A DNA stretch of 64,000 bases from DASTBU01 sp035711845 (GTDB lineage: Bacteria; Acidobacteriota; Vicinamibacteria; Vicinamibacterales; 2-12-FULL-66-21): assembly GCA_035711845.1 (NCBI GenBank), contig DASTBU010000162.1, forward strand, positions 19,621 to 83,620. Direction: 5' to 3'. Made by a program: the position numbers and the translations under genes. Shown here in pieces: positions 27,142 to 35,370 of the stretch. How positions within the stretch are numbered: the first letter of the stretch is position 1; each line of letters starts with the position of its first letter. The notes under the pieces were generated by a model, which was not told where the DNA came from, made no database searches, and worked only from the letters and a program-made list of their open reading frames with translations.

Positions 27142-28188
27142 TCAGCGCTTCTCCACGTCGAGCGTAACCGGCTCCGTGAGTCGAACGGTGACGATCGTGC
27201 CAGCCGGCAGGGTCGCCGGGTTGCGGTCACCGGCCATGGTTGCGGCCGTGCCGCCAGCGGCGCCGGCAGCACCGCCGAGCACGGCGCCCTTACCGCCGCC
27301 GAGGATCGCGCCGAGGATTGCGCCACCCACGGCCGCCCCGCCAATCTTGCGCGCGCTCTCTCCGCTTGGTGGTTCGCCCTCGCGATAAATCTGTTCCGCG
27401 TGGATTCGGGCCTCGGTTCCGTCGGCGAAGACGATCGTATGGAAGCGCACCCCCAGACGCGCCCGTTCCTTGATCTTTCCGCCACGCTCAACGAGCGTCA
27501 CCGCACCGATCATCCGGGAACCCGCCGGAATGGCGACGCGGCCGTCGGCCAGGACATCACGCGTCACGCGCGCATCGACCCTGTCTTCAACGCTGGCTCG
27601 CTCGCTCGAGAGCGAGGTCTGGACCTGCAGGCCGATAACAGACGCTGCCGGTACAACCACCTCGACGAACTCGCGCTGGGGCGGCGGAATGGGCACAACT
27701 TCCGCCGGTACCGGCAAGGGCGGCTCGGTCGCGACGGGCACCGACGTATCCGGCCCGACGCCCGTATTCGGGCCGCCTCGCGGCTCCGTCGTGCGTGGTC
27801 GCTCAGGAGCGGTCGAAACCGGGTCCCGGGAACTGTGGTCCGGCTGGGTGCTGGGTGGCCGTCGATCTTGGTGCAGCCGTGGACGGGGAGCCGGGGCGGG
27901 TTCGGCCTTGCGTGGCCGCTCCGGCTCCACTGTCGCCGGCTTCTGCAGATCGGGCTTTTCGGCCGCGGACTCAGCTGTTGCAACAGGAGCCGGCTCCACG
28001 ACCGCCTCGGTTTCGGTCACCGGCGCCTGCCCGATCCTGCCCGAGGGGGGATTTGCGAGAGGGGCCGCGGGCTGTTCCACGACCACGGGCTCTGCCGCAT
28101 TCTGCCGCACTGCGACGTAGGCACCGCCTGCCGCCGCGGCGATACAACCAGCCGCCAACAGACCCACGACGACGGGCTTCGTCAACAT
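27142..28188 (-). CDS. Envelope protein with Pro-rich stalk and glycine-zipper end
   Basis: A 348-residue protein of unknown role. An N-terminal membrane segment (VVVGLLAAGCIAAAAGGAYV) is followed by a Pro/Glu/Arg-rich disordered stalk (about residues 35-185). A small folded region follows (VQTSLSSERASVEDRVDARV ... VAIPAGSRMIGAVTLVERGG); its ordering of strands resembles the TrbI/VirB10-like domain used to span the envelope. Near the C-terminus (about 285-320) is a Gly-zipper run, IGGAAVGGAILGAILGGG, typical of membrane insertion or oligomerisation. No partner genes of a secretion system are nearby. Confidence 0.65.
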   Translation of the reverse strand: MLTKPVVVGLLAAGCIAAAAGGAYVAVRQNAAEPVVVEQPAAPLANPPSGRIGQAPVTETEAVVEPAPVATAESAAEKPDLQKPATVEPERPRKAEPAPAPRPRLHQDRRPPSTQPDHSSRDPVSTAPERPRTTEPRGGPNTGVGPDTSVPVATEPPLPVPAEVVPIPPPQREFVEVVVPAASVIGLQVQTSLSSERASVEDRVDARVTRDVLADGRVAIPAGSRMIGAVTLVERGGKIKERARLGVRFHTIVFADGTEARIHAEQIYREGEPPSGESARKIGGAAVGGAILGAILGGGKGAVLGGAAGAAGGTAATMAGDRNPATLPAGTIVTVRLTEPVTLDVEKR

Positions 28189-28490
28189 CCTGTTTTGCTC
28201 CTGGACACGCTATGGAAGAGCAAGAGGTGTACCCTTGAGTTCGGCACCAAACTGGCCCCTTTTCGGTCTGTGCAGCCCAGAGGCCGGACGCGGCAGATGA
28301 CACCCGTGTCCTCGCTGAAGGACCTGCGGATTCTACCGCCAGACCTCCCAGTGCGGAACTCTCTGCTGCTTCAGCTCCATACGACCCGACGATTGGCGGT
28401 TTGTCGCGCCCGGCGACCATGTACACTTGCACTCAGCTTTGTGCAGGCTGTCGGTACCACAGTTGCACATCCGATCGTAGTGGAGGATCC
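28189..28490. other. Divergent intergenic region without recognised signal
   Basis: The 302 bp separate two divergently transcribed envelope genes. I see no clear -35/-10 pair, no repeat of the families found elsewhere in the window and no convincing small gene. A ribosome site (GGAGG) at its right end belongs to the next gene. Confidence 0.5.
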
Positions 28491-29102
28491 ATGCGACGCC
28501 GTGTTCTGTCTTTCGCTCTCGTCGTCCTGTCGCTCTCGGCGGTTCGCGCCGAGGCCGTGACGGCGAAGGACATTCTCGATCTGACGCGCGCCGGTCTGGG
28601 CGAAGAGGTGCTGCTGGCCCTGATCGAGGTGGACGGCAGCCTGTTCACGATCGACACGGAAACCCTCAAGAACCTCAAGGCTGCCGGGGTCAGCGACCGC
28701 GTACTCGAGGCCATGGTCAGGAGCGGTCGCACGCCCCAGGCGGCTTCTCCCGAATCGAACTGGGCGCCGGTCGAGCCAGAACCACCCCAACCGCAAGTCA
28801 TCGTGATCGAACATGAACGGCCAATTGTCGAGCAGGTGGCCGTCCCCGTTCCTGTGTATATACCGGTGGTTTCCAGCCCGCATGTGCGGAGGCACGCAGG
28901 ACTGATCGGCTCGCAACCTCTCGACCCTTCACCCGGTTTTGGAGCGGTCGTGCCTGCGCAACAACAGCACAAGTCTGCTCACCCCGTTTATTGGGGATGG
29001 GGAGGCAAGTTGCGTCCTGATGCCTGGAAACCAGCGGCGGAATCCGGGCACCGTCCGAACCAGAAGCCCGAGTCGCAACCGGCGAAACCGCCTCGCCAGT
29101 AG
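28491..29102 (+). CDS. Exported protein of unknown function
   Basis: A 203-residue protein starting at ATG 28491, preceded by GTGGAGGATCC. The signal peptide is MRRRVLSFALVVLSLSAVRA. A short N-terminal domain (ILDLTRAGLGEEVLLALIEV ... LKNLKAAGVSDRVLEAMV, about residues 25-80) repeats a helix-turn pattern that resembles small helical modules found near the N-terminus of many acidobacterial secreted proteins. The rest is Pro/Gln/His-rich and low-complexity. No catalytic motif is visible. Confidence 0.7.
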   Translation: MRRRVLSFALVVLSLSAVRAEAVTAKDILDLTRAGLGEEVLLALIEVDGSLFTIDTETLKNLKAAGVSDRVLEAMVRSGRTPQAASPESNWAPVEPEPPQPQVIVIEHERPIVEQVAVPVPVYIPVVSSPHVRRHAGLIGSQPLDPSPGFGAVVPAQQQHKSAHPVYWGWGGKLRPDAWKPAAESGHRPNQKPESQPAKPPRQ

Positions 29103-29168
29103 CCGGTCACGCGTCGGTGACGCGAACGTCACTGAGTCCTTCACCTGGCTCCGTTCCGCGTTGTCGCA

Positions 29169-30326
29169 TCAGGCGGCGCGGTCGTCGGACGAGTCTCGGG
29201 TCGACAGCCGATGCTTCACGTCCTTGCCGATTTTGAGGACAGCTGGTAACAGCGCCGCTGTACCGATCAGCAGGTCACTCGTCCGCACCGCTAATTCCAC
29301 GGGCCGCTGAGAAGTGGGCCGCTGAGAGGTGGGCCGCTGAGAGGTATCGAGGTCGGAGTTGACGTCTTCGGGAAATGGAACAGCAGGCAGTTCGCCTCGC
29401 GCCCGCCGCTCCTCGTAGGCTCTTTCCGCGGCACGTCCGATCCGCTTCTTTTCCCCGGGCACCTTCTCGCCGGCGGACTTGCCGTAGGGCGAGGCGTGCT
29501 CGATCTCGGCGTTCAACTCGCCGCCAATGAGGATGACCAGGCCGGAGAGATAAAACCACAGGAGAAGGATCATCACGCCGCCGATCGCGCCGTAGGTTTC
29601 GTTGTAGCTGGCGGCAAGCGACAAGTACAGTTTGAGGCCGAGCGAAACAGCCACCCATAGCAGCGTGGCGAGGATCGAGCCCGGCGTGATCCAGACCCAG
29701 TCCTGCTCCGCGTCGGGACCGAAGTAATAGACGAGCGCGATCGCCGTGGCGACGAGAACGAACACGATGGGCCACTGGCCGATCTTCCAGGCCCATTCGA
29801 ACACATCCCCGAGGCCGAACGCGGACGCCACCCGCTCCGCGAGGCTGGGCCCGGCGATAATCAGCGTCATCGACACCAGGATGAACAGCGCCAGGCCCAC
29901 GGTCAGGGCGATAGCGGTCAGGCGTGTCTTCCACCACGGGCGTCCCTCGGTGATGTCGTACGCCGTGTTCAACGTCGTGATCATCGAGACGAGGGCGTTC
30001 GAACTGCTCCAGAGGGTGAAGAGAAACGCCACCGTCAGAATTCCGCCTGTGCGGCTCTGAGAGATCTGCTTGATCTGGTCGGCGATGATCCGGACCACAT
30101 CGGGAGGCGCTACGCTGCTTAGCCTGCGGACGATTTCGTCCACGAGGTTGTGCACCGGAAAGAAGCTGGCGATCGAAATGAGCGCCAGCAGTGCGGGGAA
30201 AAGCGCGAAGAAATAGTAGTAAGCCTGCTGGGCCGCAAGGCCCGGCACGTCGTCGGCCATCGTCTCGCGCGCCGTTCGCCTGGTCAGCTCCCACCAGCTC
30301 AACGGGACCTTCAGGTTCGCCAGCAT
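29169..30326 (-). CDS. YihY/BrkB family inner-membrane protein
   Basis: A 385-residue protein with six membrane segments. The AAQQAYYYFFALFPALLALI start of the family domain and the characteristic YGAIGGVMILLLWFYLSGLVILIGGELNAEIE segment (positions about 245-275) mark it as YihY/virulence factor BrkB-type. The family is widely named ribonuclease BN in error; its real role is unsettled (a transporter or lipid-related protein). The C-terminal tail contains a threefold SQRPT repeat from a 15-bp tandem at 29306-29345, a likely slippage site. Confidence 0.88.
   Translation of the reverse strand: MLANLKVPLSWWELTRRTARETMADDVPGLAAQQAYYYFFALFPALLALISIASFFPVHNLVDEIVRRLSSVAPPDVVRIIADQIKQISQSRTGGILTVAFLFTLWSSSNALVSMITTLNTAYDITEGRPWWKTRLTAIALTVGLALFILVSMTLIIAGPSLAERVASAFGLGDVFEWAWKIGQWPIVFVLVATAIALVYYFGPDAEQDWVWITPGSILATLLWVAVSLGLKLYLSLAASYNETYGAIGGVMILLLWFYLSGLVILIGGELNAEIEHASPYGKSAGEKVPGEKKRIGRAAERAYEERRARGELPAVPFPEDVNSDLDTSQRPTSQRPTSQRPVELAVRTSDLLIGTAALLPAVLKIGKDVKHRLSTRDSSDDRAA
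29306..29345. repeat. 15-bp tandem repeat inside the yihY-like gene
   Basis: GTGGGCCGCTGAGAG-type units repeat about three times in frame, adding the peptide SQRPT three times near the C-terminus of the membrane protein. Copy number probably varies by slippage; being a multiple of three, changes would not shift the frame. Confidence 0.8.
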
Positions 30327-30427
30327 GCTGGGTGAAAAGCAAGCCGGCTGCCAGGCTGGGCCCCTCGACTATCCGGGGCGGCGGCGCTTGTGTTATAAGG
30401 CCACATCTCCCACGTCAGGAGGACTTC

Positions 30428-33403
30428 ATGAGTGGCCGTTCGCTGCGAGGCGCCTCCATCCGCTTCGTATTCGCTTTCCTGCTGCTTGTCGTGAGCATGC
30501 CCGGGCTGGAGCCCTTGGCGCAGTCACGGCGGCAAGCCCCCCGACAACGTGTTGATGAAGAGTACACCGCGAAGATCAAGGAGTACACGCAGGATCCGCG
30601 GATCATCACGGAGCTGGTGGATCACCTTCCCGCCTCGGATACCGTCCCGACGCCGCTGAAGTTTTTCGGCCGGATGCCCGGCACGCCAGGCGAGCTGACC
30701 TACGCGAAAGACATCTATCGCTACTACGAGGCGATCGACAAGGCATCGGATCGCATCGCGATGTGGACCATCGGCAAGACCGAGGAGGGGCGCGACATGG
30801 TGCTCCTGGCCGTCGCCGATGAATCGACGATCAGGGACATCGAGAAGTACAAGGGCATGCTGGCCGCGCTCACCGATCCGCGAAAGACCACCGAGGATCG
30901 GGCGCAGCAGATCCTGCAGACCGCCAAGCCCATTTACTGGATCACGAGCGGCATGCACTCACCCGAGAACGGCGGTCCCGAGATGCTGATCGAGCTTCCG
31001 TACCGCCTGGCCGTCGGCGAGTCTCCGTTCATCCAGCAGATCCGCAACAACGTGATCACTATCATCACGCCGGTCATCGAGGTGGATGGGCGTGAGAAGC
31101 AGGTCGACACCTACTACTTCAACAAGAAGCGGCCGCAGGGCGAGCAGCGGCTTCCGCTGATGTACTGGGGCAAGTACGTCGCGCACGACAACAACCGCGA
31201 CGGCATGGGCCAGTTCCTGGCGCTGACGCGCAACGTGACGAAGACGTTTCTCGAGTGGACGCCGACCGTGATGCACGATCTTCACGAGCAGTCCACGTAT
31301 CTCTACGCATCCACGGGGACGGGCCCCTACAACGAAGCGATCGATCCGATCACCGTGGACGAGTGGTGGCTCCTCGCGAAAACGGAGGTCATGGAGATGA
31401 CCAAGCGCGGCGTTCCGGGCGTGTGGACCTACGGGTTCTACGACGGTTGGACGCCGAACTACATGTTCTTCATCGCGCACACGCACAATGCGATCGGCCG
31501 GTTCTACGAGGTCATGGGTTATGGTCCTGACAACCGGGAGGTCAGGGCGGGCGCGACGACCACGAGCCGCGAGTGGTTCCGGCCCAACCCGCCGCTTCCG
31601 TCGATCAAATGGGGACCTCGCAACAACACGAACATCCAGCAGTCGGCGATCCTGATCGCCCTCAATCATGTTGCGAAGAACAGGGAGACCTACCTGGAGA
31701 ACTACTGGCTGAAGAACAAGCGCGCCGTCGAGCGAGGGAAGAACGGCCCGACGTACGGCTGGGTCATTCCCGCATCGCAGCGCCGGAAGGCCGACGCTGC
31801 CGACGCGGTGAACGAACTGCGCCGCCAGGGTCTGGAGATTCACCGCGCGGCCGCCGCATACAAGGCCGGGGATGTCCAGGTCGAGGCCGGCGATTACGTC
31901 ATCCGGGGCGATCAGCCCTACCGGACGCTGGCCGACATGTATTTCTCGGTGCAGAGCTTTTCCCCGTCGAACCCCCGGCCGTACGACGACACAGGCTGGA
32001 CCTTCCCGCTCCTGCGAAACGTCGTCGTCAGGACGGTGAACGACAAGGCGATCCTGGATCAGCGCGGCACGATCGTGACGGCTGATGCGAGGGCGTCTGG
32101 CGGCGTCGAGGGCAGCGGTCCCGTCATCGTGGTCGATCACACCACCGACAACAACCTCGTCACGTTCCGGTTCAAGCATGCCGACGTGAAGATGCGTGCC
32201 GCGCAGGAAGAGTTCGAGGCCGGCGGCCGGAAGTTCCGCGCTGGCGCGTTCGTGATTGACGGCGCGGATCGCGCGAAGGTCGAGCCGACTCTCCGCGACC
32301 TCGGCCTGTCGGGGTTCGCGGTGCCCTCGGCGCCGTCGGTTCCGATGCACGATCTGGACATCCCGCGCATCGGGTACGTCCACTCGTGGCAGCGCACCCA
32401 GGACGAAGGCTGGGTGCGCGCCGCGTTCGATACGTTCCGCGTGCCCTACACCTACTTCGCGGATATCACGCTTCGCGATGGCAACCTGCGCCAGAAGTAC
32501 GACGTCATCGTCTTCCCGCACGTGGGGGGCACGGCGCAGTCGCAGGTGGCCGGCATCGCGCGCACGGGCAAGCTGGCGCTGCCTTACAAGAAGACGGCGG
32601 AGACGCCCAACCTGGGTGCGATCGACGAGGCAGACGACATCCGCGGCGGGATGGGCTGGGAAGGGCTGATGGAGCTCGTCAAGTTCGTCCAGCAGGGAGG
32701 CACGCTGATCGTCGAGGGCTCGACGTCCACGATCTTCCCCGAGTACAACGTGACGACTGGGATCACCGTCGAGGCGCCGGGCAGCCTGTTCGTGCGTGGA
32801 TCGGTCATGCGCGGTGTGGTCGCCGATCGGCGCAGCCCGATCGCGTATGGATTCGACGCGCAAGTACCGGTGTACTTCAACCAGGATCCGGTGTTGAATG
32901 CCGCTGGTGGCGGCGGCGGATTCGGCGGAGGACGCGGCGGTGGCGGCACGCCGGGCGTCGGCATGAACATCACGCCGATGGCGGGCGCGTCGCAGAACCG
33001 GCTGTCCACGTGGGATTGGGACCATCCCGCGGCGCCGGGCCGTGGTCCGCAACGCGGACAGGGTGATGACGCCGACGGGGCGTTCGGCGGGCGCGGTGGT
33101 TTTGGCGGAATCGGTGGAGCCGATCCGGAGACGCGGCCGCGCGTGATCCTGCAGTTTCCATCGAACCCGGACGACATGCTCCTCTCGGGAGTGCTCGTCG
33201 GTGGCCAGGCGCTGGCGAACCGGGCGCAGGTTGTCGATGCGCCAGTCGGGCAGGGCCATGTGGTGATGTTCGCGATCCGTCCCTACTGGCGCTGGCAGAC
33301 GCAGGGTACCTACTTCCTCGGCTTCAATGCGATTCTGCACTGGAACGATCTGAACGCGGGTCGCGACCGAGCGCGCGGGACGGCGACGTCGCAACAGGAG
33401 TAG
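30428..33403 (+). CDS. Secreted M14 family zinc carboxypeptidase, large
   Basis: A 991-residue metallopeptidase. ATG 30428 follows AGGAGG (30417-30422) and starts a signal peptide (MSGRSLRGASIRFVFAFLLL). The carboxypeptidase domain spans roughly residues 75-440. The zinc ligands fit His177 and Glu180 in MHSPENGG and His286 in DLHEQ. The remaining half includes a domain read as a glutamine-amidotransferase-like fold in related proteins (IPRIGYVHSWQRTQDEGW onward) and a Gly/Arg-rich insert (GGGGGFGGGRGGGGTPG). It is a typical large acidobacterial M14 protein that trims peptides outside the inner membrane. The TAG stop directly abuts repeat array 3. Confidence 0.88.
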   Translation: MSGRSLRGASIRFVFAFLLLVVSMPGLEPLAQSRRQAPRQRVDEEYTAKIKEYTQDPRIITELVDHLPASDTVPTPLKFFGRMPGTPGELTYAKDIYRYYEAIDKASDRIAMWTIGKTEEGRDMVLLAVADESTIRDIEKYKGMLAALTDPRKTTEDRAQQILQTAKPIYWITSGMHSPENGGPEMLIELPYRLAVGESPFIQQIRNNVITIITPVIEVDGREKQVDTYYFNKKRPQGEQRLPLMYWGKYVAHDNNRDGMGQFLALTRNVTKTFLEWTPTVMHDLHEQSTYLYASTGTGPYNEAIDPITVDEWWLLAKTEVMEMTKRGVPGVWTYGFYDGWTPNYMFFIAHTHNAIGRFYEVMGYGPDNREVRAGATTTSREWFRPNPPLPSIKWGPRNNTNIQQSAILIALNHVAKNRETYLENYWLKNKRAVERGKNGPTYGWVIPASQRRKADAADAVNELRRQGLEIHRAAAAYKAGDVQVEAGDYVIRGDQPYRTLADMYFSVQSFSPSNPRPYDDTGWTFPLLRNVVVRTVNDKAILDQRGTIVTADARASGGVEGSGPVIVVDHTTDNNLVTFRFKHADVKMRAAQEEFEAGGRKFRAGAFVIDGADRAKVEPTLRDLGLSGFAVPSAPSVPMHDLDIPRIGYVHSWQRTQDEGWVRAAFDTFRVPYTYFADITLRDGNLRQKYDVIVFPHVGGTAQSQVAGIARTGKLALPYKKTAETPNLGAIDEADDIRGGMGWEGLMELVKFVQQGGTLIVEGSTSTIFPEYNVTTGITVEAPGSLFVRGSVMRGVVADRRSPIAYGFDAQVPVYFNQDPVLNAAGGGGGFGGGRGGGGTPGVGMNITPMAGASQNRLSTWDWDHPAAPGRGPQRGQGDDADGAFGGRGGFGGIGGADPETRPRVILQFPSNPDDMLLSGVLVGGQALANRAQVVDAPVGQGHVVMFAIRPYWRWQTQGTYFLGFNAILHWNDLNAGRDRARGTATSQQE

Positions 33404-33467
33404 GGGGACAGTCCCCTTAAGGGGACTGGTGCCCTAAGGGGACAGGTGCCTTAAGGAGCCTGTCCCC
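33404..33467 (+). repeat. GGGGACAG repeat array 3 (REP-like), beside the RAYT gene
   Basis: GGGGACAGTCCCC cap, GGGGACTGGTGCCCTAA, GGGGACAGGTGCCTTAA, then the inverted unit GGAGCCTGTCCCC. It begins on the base after the M14 gene stop and ends 15 bp before the stop of the RAYT transposase on the other strand. This is the only array adjoining the RAYT gene. Confidence 0.92.
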
Positions 33468-33481
33468 TTTCCATTTTCTGC

Positions 33482-34114
33482 TTACCCGCTCGATCCATTC
33501 CTGCGTACGCGTTCCATCCACTCCGGATCGCCGAACGGTTCCCCCAAGCGGGCACACCGCCGCAGCGCCGCGAGCTGATCCTTCGGTTGACTTTGATTGA
33601 CAATCGAGAGCCAGTTGGGCGGCAGCTGAAAGCGGCCGTCGTGTGACAGGATGTCCTCCCAGACGCGCTTGCGTCGCAGCGAGGCGCTCGACCACTCCCA
33701 GTCCTCCGCCCGATCGATCAGGCTCGCGCGTATCGGATTGGCTTCCACGTACCGCATGACGGTGTACAGGTGTCGGTCGTCCTGAATCGGAAACGCCTTG
33801 TACCGATCCTGATACAGATGGCCGAGACCGGTGAGGCTGTAGTGCCGGTGATAGCGATGAACATGCACATTGAGCACCCAGTGCATGTACTCAGAAATTG
33901 CGTACGCCTGGTCCGGCCAGACCAGCAAATGAACATGGTTGCTCATCAAACAGAGGCCGCAGAGCGGCATGTCGAAGCGGCGGTGCGCTTCTTCGAGGAT
34001 CGCCAGAAACGCCTGATAATCCTCGGATTTGTGGAAGATGGTCTGCTTGCGATTCCCACGTGTGAGCAGGTGATACGCGGCTCCGTCGATACGGACTCTT
34101 GGTCCCCTCGGCAT
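33482..34114 (-). CDS. REP-associated tyrosine transposase (RAYT)
   Basis: A 210-residue Y1 (HUH) transposase of the IS200/RAYT class. The HUH motif is His60-Val-His62 in SNHVHLLVWP, and the catalytic tyrosine is Tyr122 in RYVEANPIRASL. The N-terminus MPRGPRVRIDGAAYHLLTRG is the usual start of the family. ATG 34114 has a strong GGAGGT site; the open frame upstream lies across the next gene. RAYTs are normally single-copy chromosomal genes that cut and copy short palindromic REP sequences rather than themselves. The adjoining GGGGACAG array and the five further arrays in the window are its likely targets, by inference from proximity and palindromic form. Confidence 0.92.
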   Translation of the reverse strand: MPRGPRVRIDGAAYHLLTRGNRKQTIFHKSEDYQAFLAILEEAHRRFDMPLCGLCLMSNHVHLLVWPDQAYAISEYMHWVLNVHVHRYHRHYSLTGLGHLYQDRYKAFPIQDDRHLYTVMRYVEANPIRASLIDRAEDWEWSSASLRRKRVWEDILSHDGRFQLPPNWLSIVNQSQPKDQLAALRRCARLGEPFGDPEWMERVRRNGSSG

Positions 34115-34189
34115 AGTACCTCCATCTCGGTACATGCCAAGAGTCGTGCCGTCGAGATGGAGGGCGGCGAGCGCGGTTATGATCGACAC

Positions 34190-35305
34190 GTGACCGAACG
34201 GGCCGATGTCATCGTCATCGGGGCTGGCATCATCGGCTGCGCCATCGCCTACCAGTTGGCGCGACGCGGCGCAGCGGTTCGCCTTTTCGATGCGCGCGCG
34301 ATTGGAGGCGGCGCCACCCAGGCGTCGGCAGGCGTTTTGGCGCCTTATATCGAATCCCCATCTCCCGGACCGCTGCTGGACCTCGCCGCCCGAAGTCTTT
34401 CGATGTACGACCGGTTCATCAGCGACCTCCATCAGGATTCAGGAATAGATGTCGAGTATCGCCTGACGGGGACGTTGGAAGTGATGACGGAACCCGATGC
34501 TGCGACGCACGCGAAGGAGAACGTGCACGAAGGGGGAGAATGGTTCGACACCGCCTCGGCAGTCGCTCTGGAGCCGTCGCTGCCACCGACGATACACGGC
34601 GCCATTCTGACGCGCGCTCATGGATATGTTGTCGCACCTCAGCTCACCGAGGCGTTGACGTGGGCAGCGCTCAGGTACGGCGCGGAAATGGAGACCGGTC
34701 GCCGGGTCGCCGGCATCGAACGGCGGGGTGACGACCTCGAGATTCGTACGGATGATGGCGAGAGATGGATCGCTGGACGAGTGGTGATTGCTGCGGGTAG
34801 CTGGGCTGCGCAGGTGGGAGTCGCGGATCGCGCCTCGGCGGCCGTTCGACCGATACGAGGTCAGCTCATACGCCTGGCCTGGCCGGCGAGGTCGCCGCGG
34901 CACGTGCTTTGGGGTCCTGACTGCTACGTCGTTCCGTGGAGGGATGGCTCGGTTCTGGTTGGTGCGACCGTCGAAGATGTGGGGTTCGACGAGCGGACGA
35001 CCGCGGCTGGTGTGCGGGACCTGCTGGACGCTGTGTGCGAGCTGGTACCAGCGGCGTGGGGCGCCACGTTCCGGGAGGCTCGGGTCGGGCTGCGACCCGC
35101 GACATCGGATGGCCTGCCGATTATCGGACCGTCCGGATCAATGCCCGGCGTCATCTACGCGACGGGCCACTATCGTAACGGCATCCTGCTAGCGCCGGTG
35201 ACCGCGGCACTCGTCACCGACCTGATCCTGGACAATCGGTTCGATCCGGCGTTGCAGGGGTTTCACCCATTGCGATTCTCTGTAAAGGAGGGACAGGCTC
35301 CTTAA
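34190..35305 (+). CDS. thiO: FAD-dependent glycine/D-amino-acid oxidase (ThiO/DadA type)
   Basis: A 371-residue flavoprotein of the DAO family. The FAD-binding loop is VIVIGAGIIGCAIAYQLARR. IGGGATQASAGVLAPYIE follows, as in ThiO and DadA. VGLRPATSDGLPIIGPSG and YATGHYRNGILLAPVTA close the FAD site. The length and the HYRNGILLAP ending favour glycine oxidase ThiO, which makes the imine for thiamine synthesis, but no thi gene is adjacent, so a general amino-acid oxidase remains possible. I use GTG 34190; ATG 34157 is an alternative. Its last residues (KEGQAP and TAA) are encoded by repeat array 4. Confidence 0.82.
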   Translation: MTERADVIVIGAGIIGCAIAYQLARRGAAVRLFDARAIGGGATQASAGVLAPYIESPSPGPLLDLAARSLSMYDRFISDLHQDSGIDVEYRLTGTLEVMTEPDAATHAKENVHEGGEWFDTASAVALEPSLPPTIHGAILTRAHGYVVAPQLTEALTWAALRYGAEMETGRRVAGIERRGDDLEIRTDDGERWIAGRVVIAAGSWAAQVGVADRASAAVRPIRGQLIRLAWPARSPRHVLWGPDCYVVPWRDGSVLVGATVEDVGFDERTTAAGVRDLLDAVCELVPAAWGATFREARVGLRPATSDGLPIIGPSGSMPGVIYATGHYRNGILLAPVTAALVTDLILDNRFDPALQGFHPLRFSVKEGQAP

Positions 35306-35369
35306 GGTGCCTGTCCCCCTAGAGTGCCTGTCCCCCTAGAGTGCCTGTCCCCTTAAGGTGCCAGTCCCC
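35286..35369 (-). repeat. GGGGACAG repeat array 4 (REP-like, reverse orientation)
   Basis: Read on the minus strand: GGGGACTGGCACCTTAA, GGGGACAGGCACTCTAG, GGGGACAGGCACTCTAG, GGGGACAGGCACCTTAA, then the inverted unit GGAGCCTGTCCC. The forward side starts just after the TolC stop. The inverted end reaches into thiO and supplies that gene's final codons and stop. It is the only array in the window oriented on the minus strand, and it follows a minus-strand gene. Confidence 0.9.
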
Positions 35370-35370
35370 C

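Noticed and set aside
30959..33394. An 811-codon minus-strand frame antisense to the M14 peptidase
   Set aside because: Antisense shadow of a gene with zinc ligands and a signal peptide.
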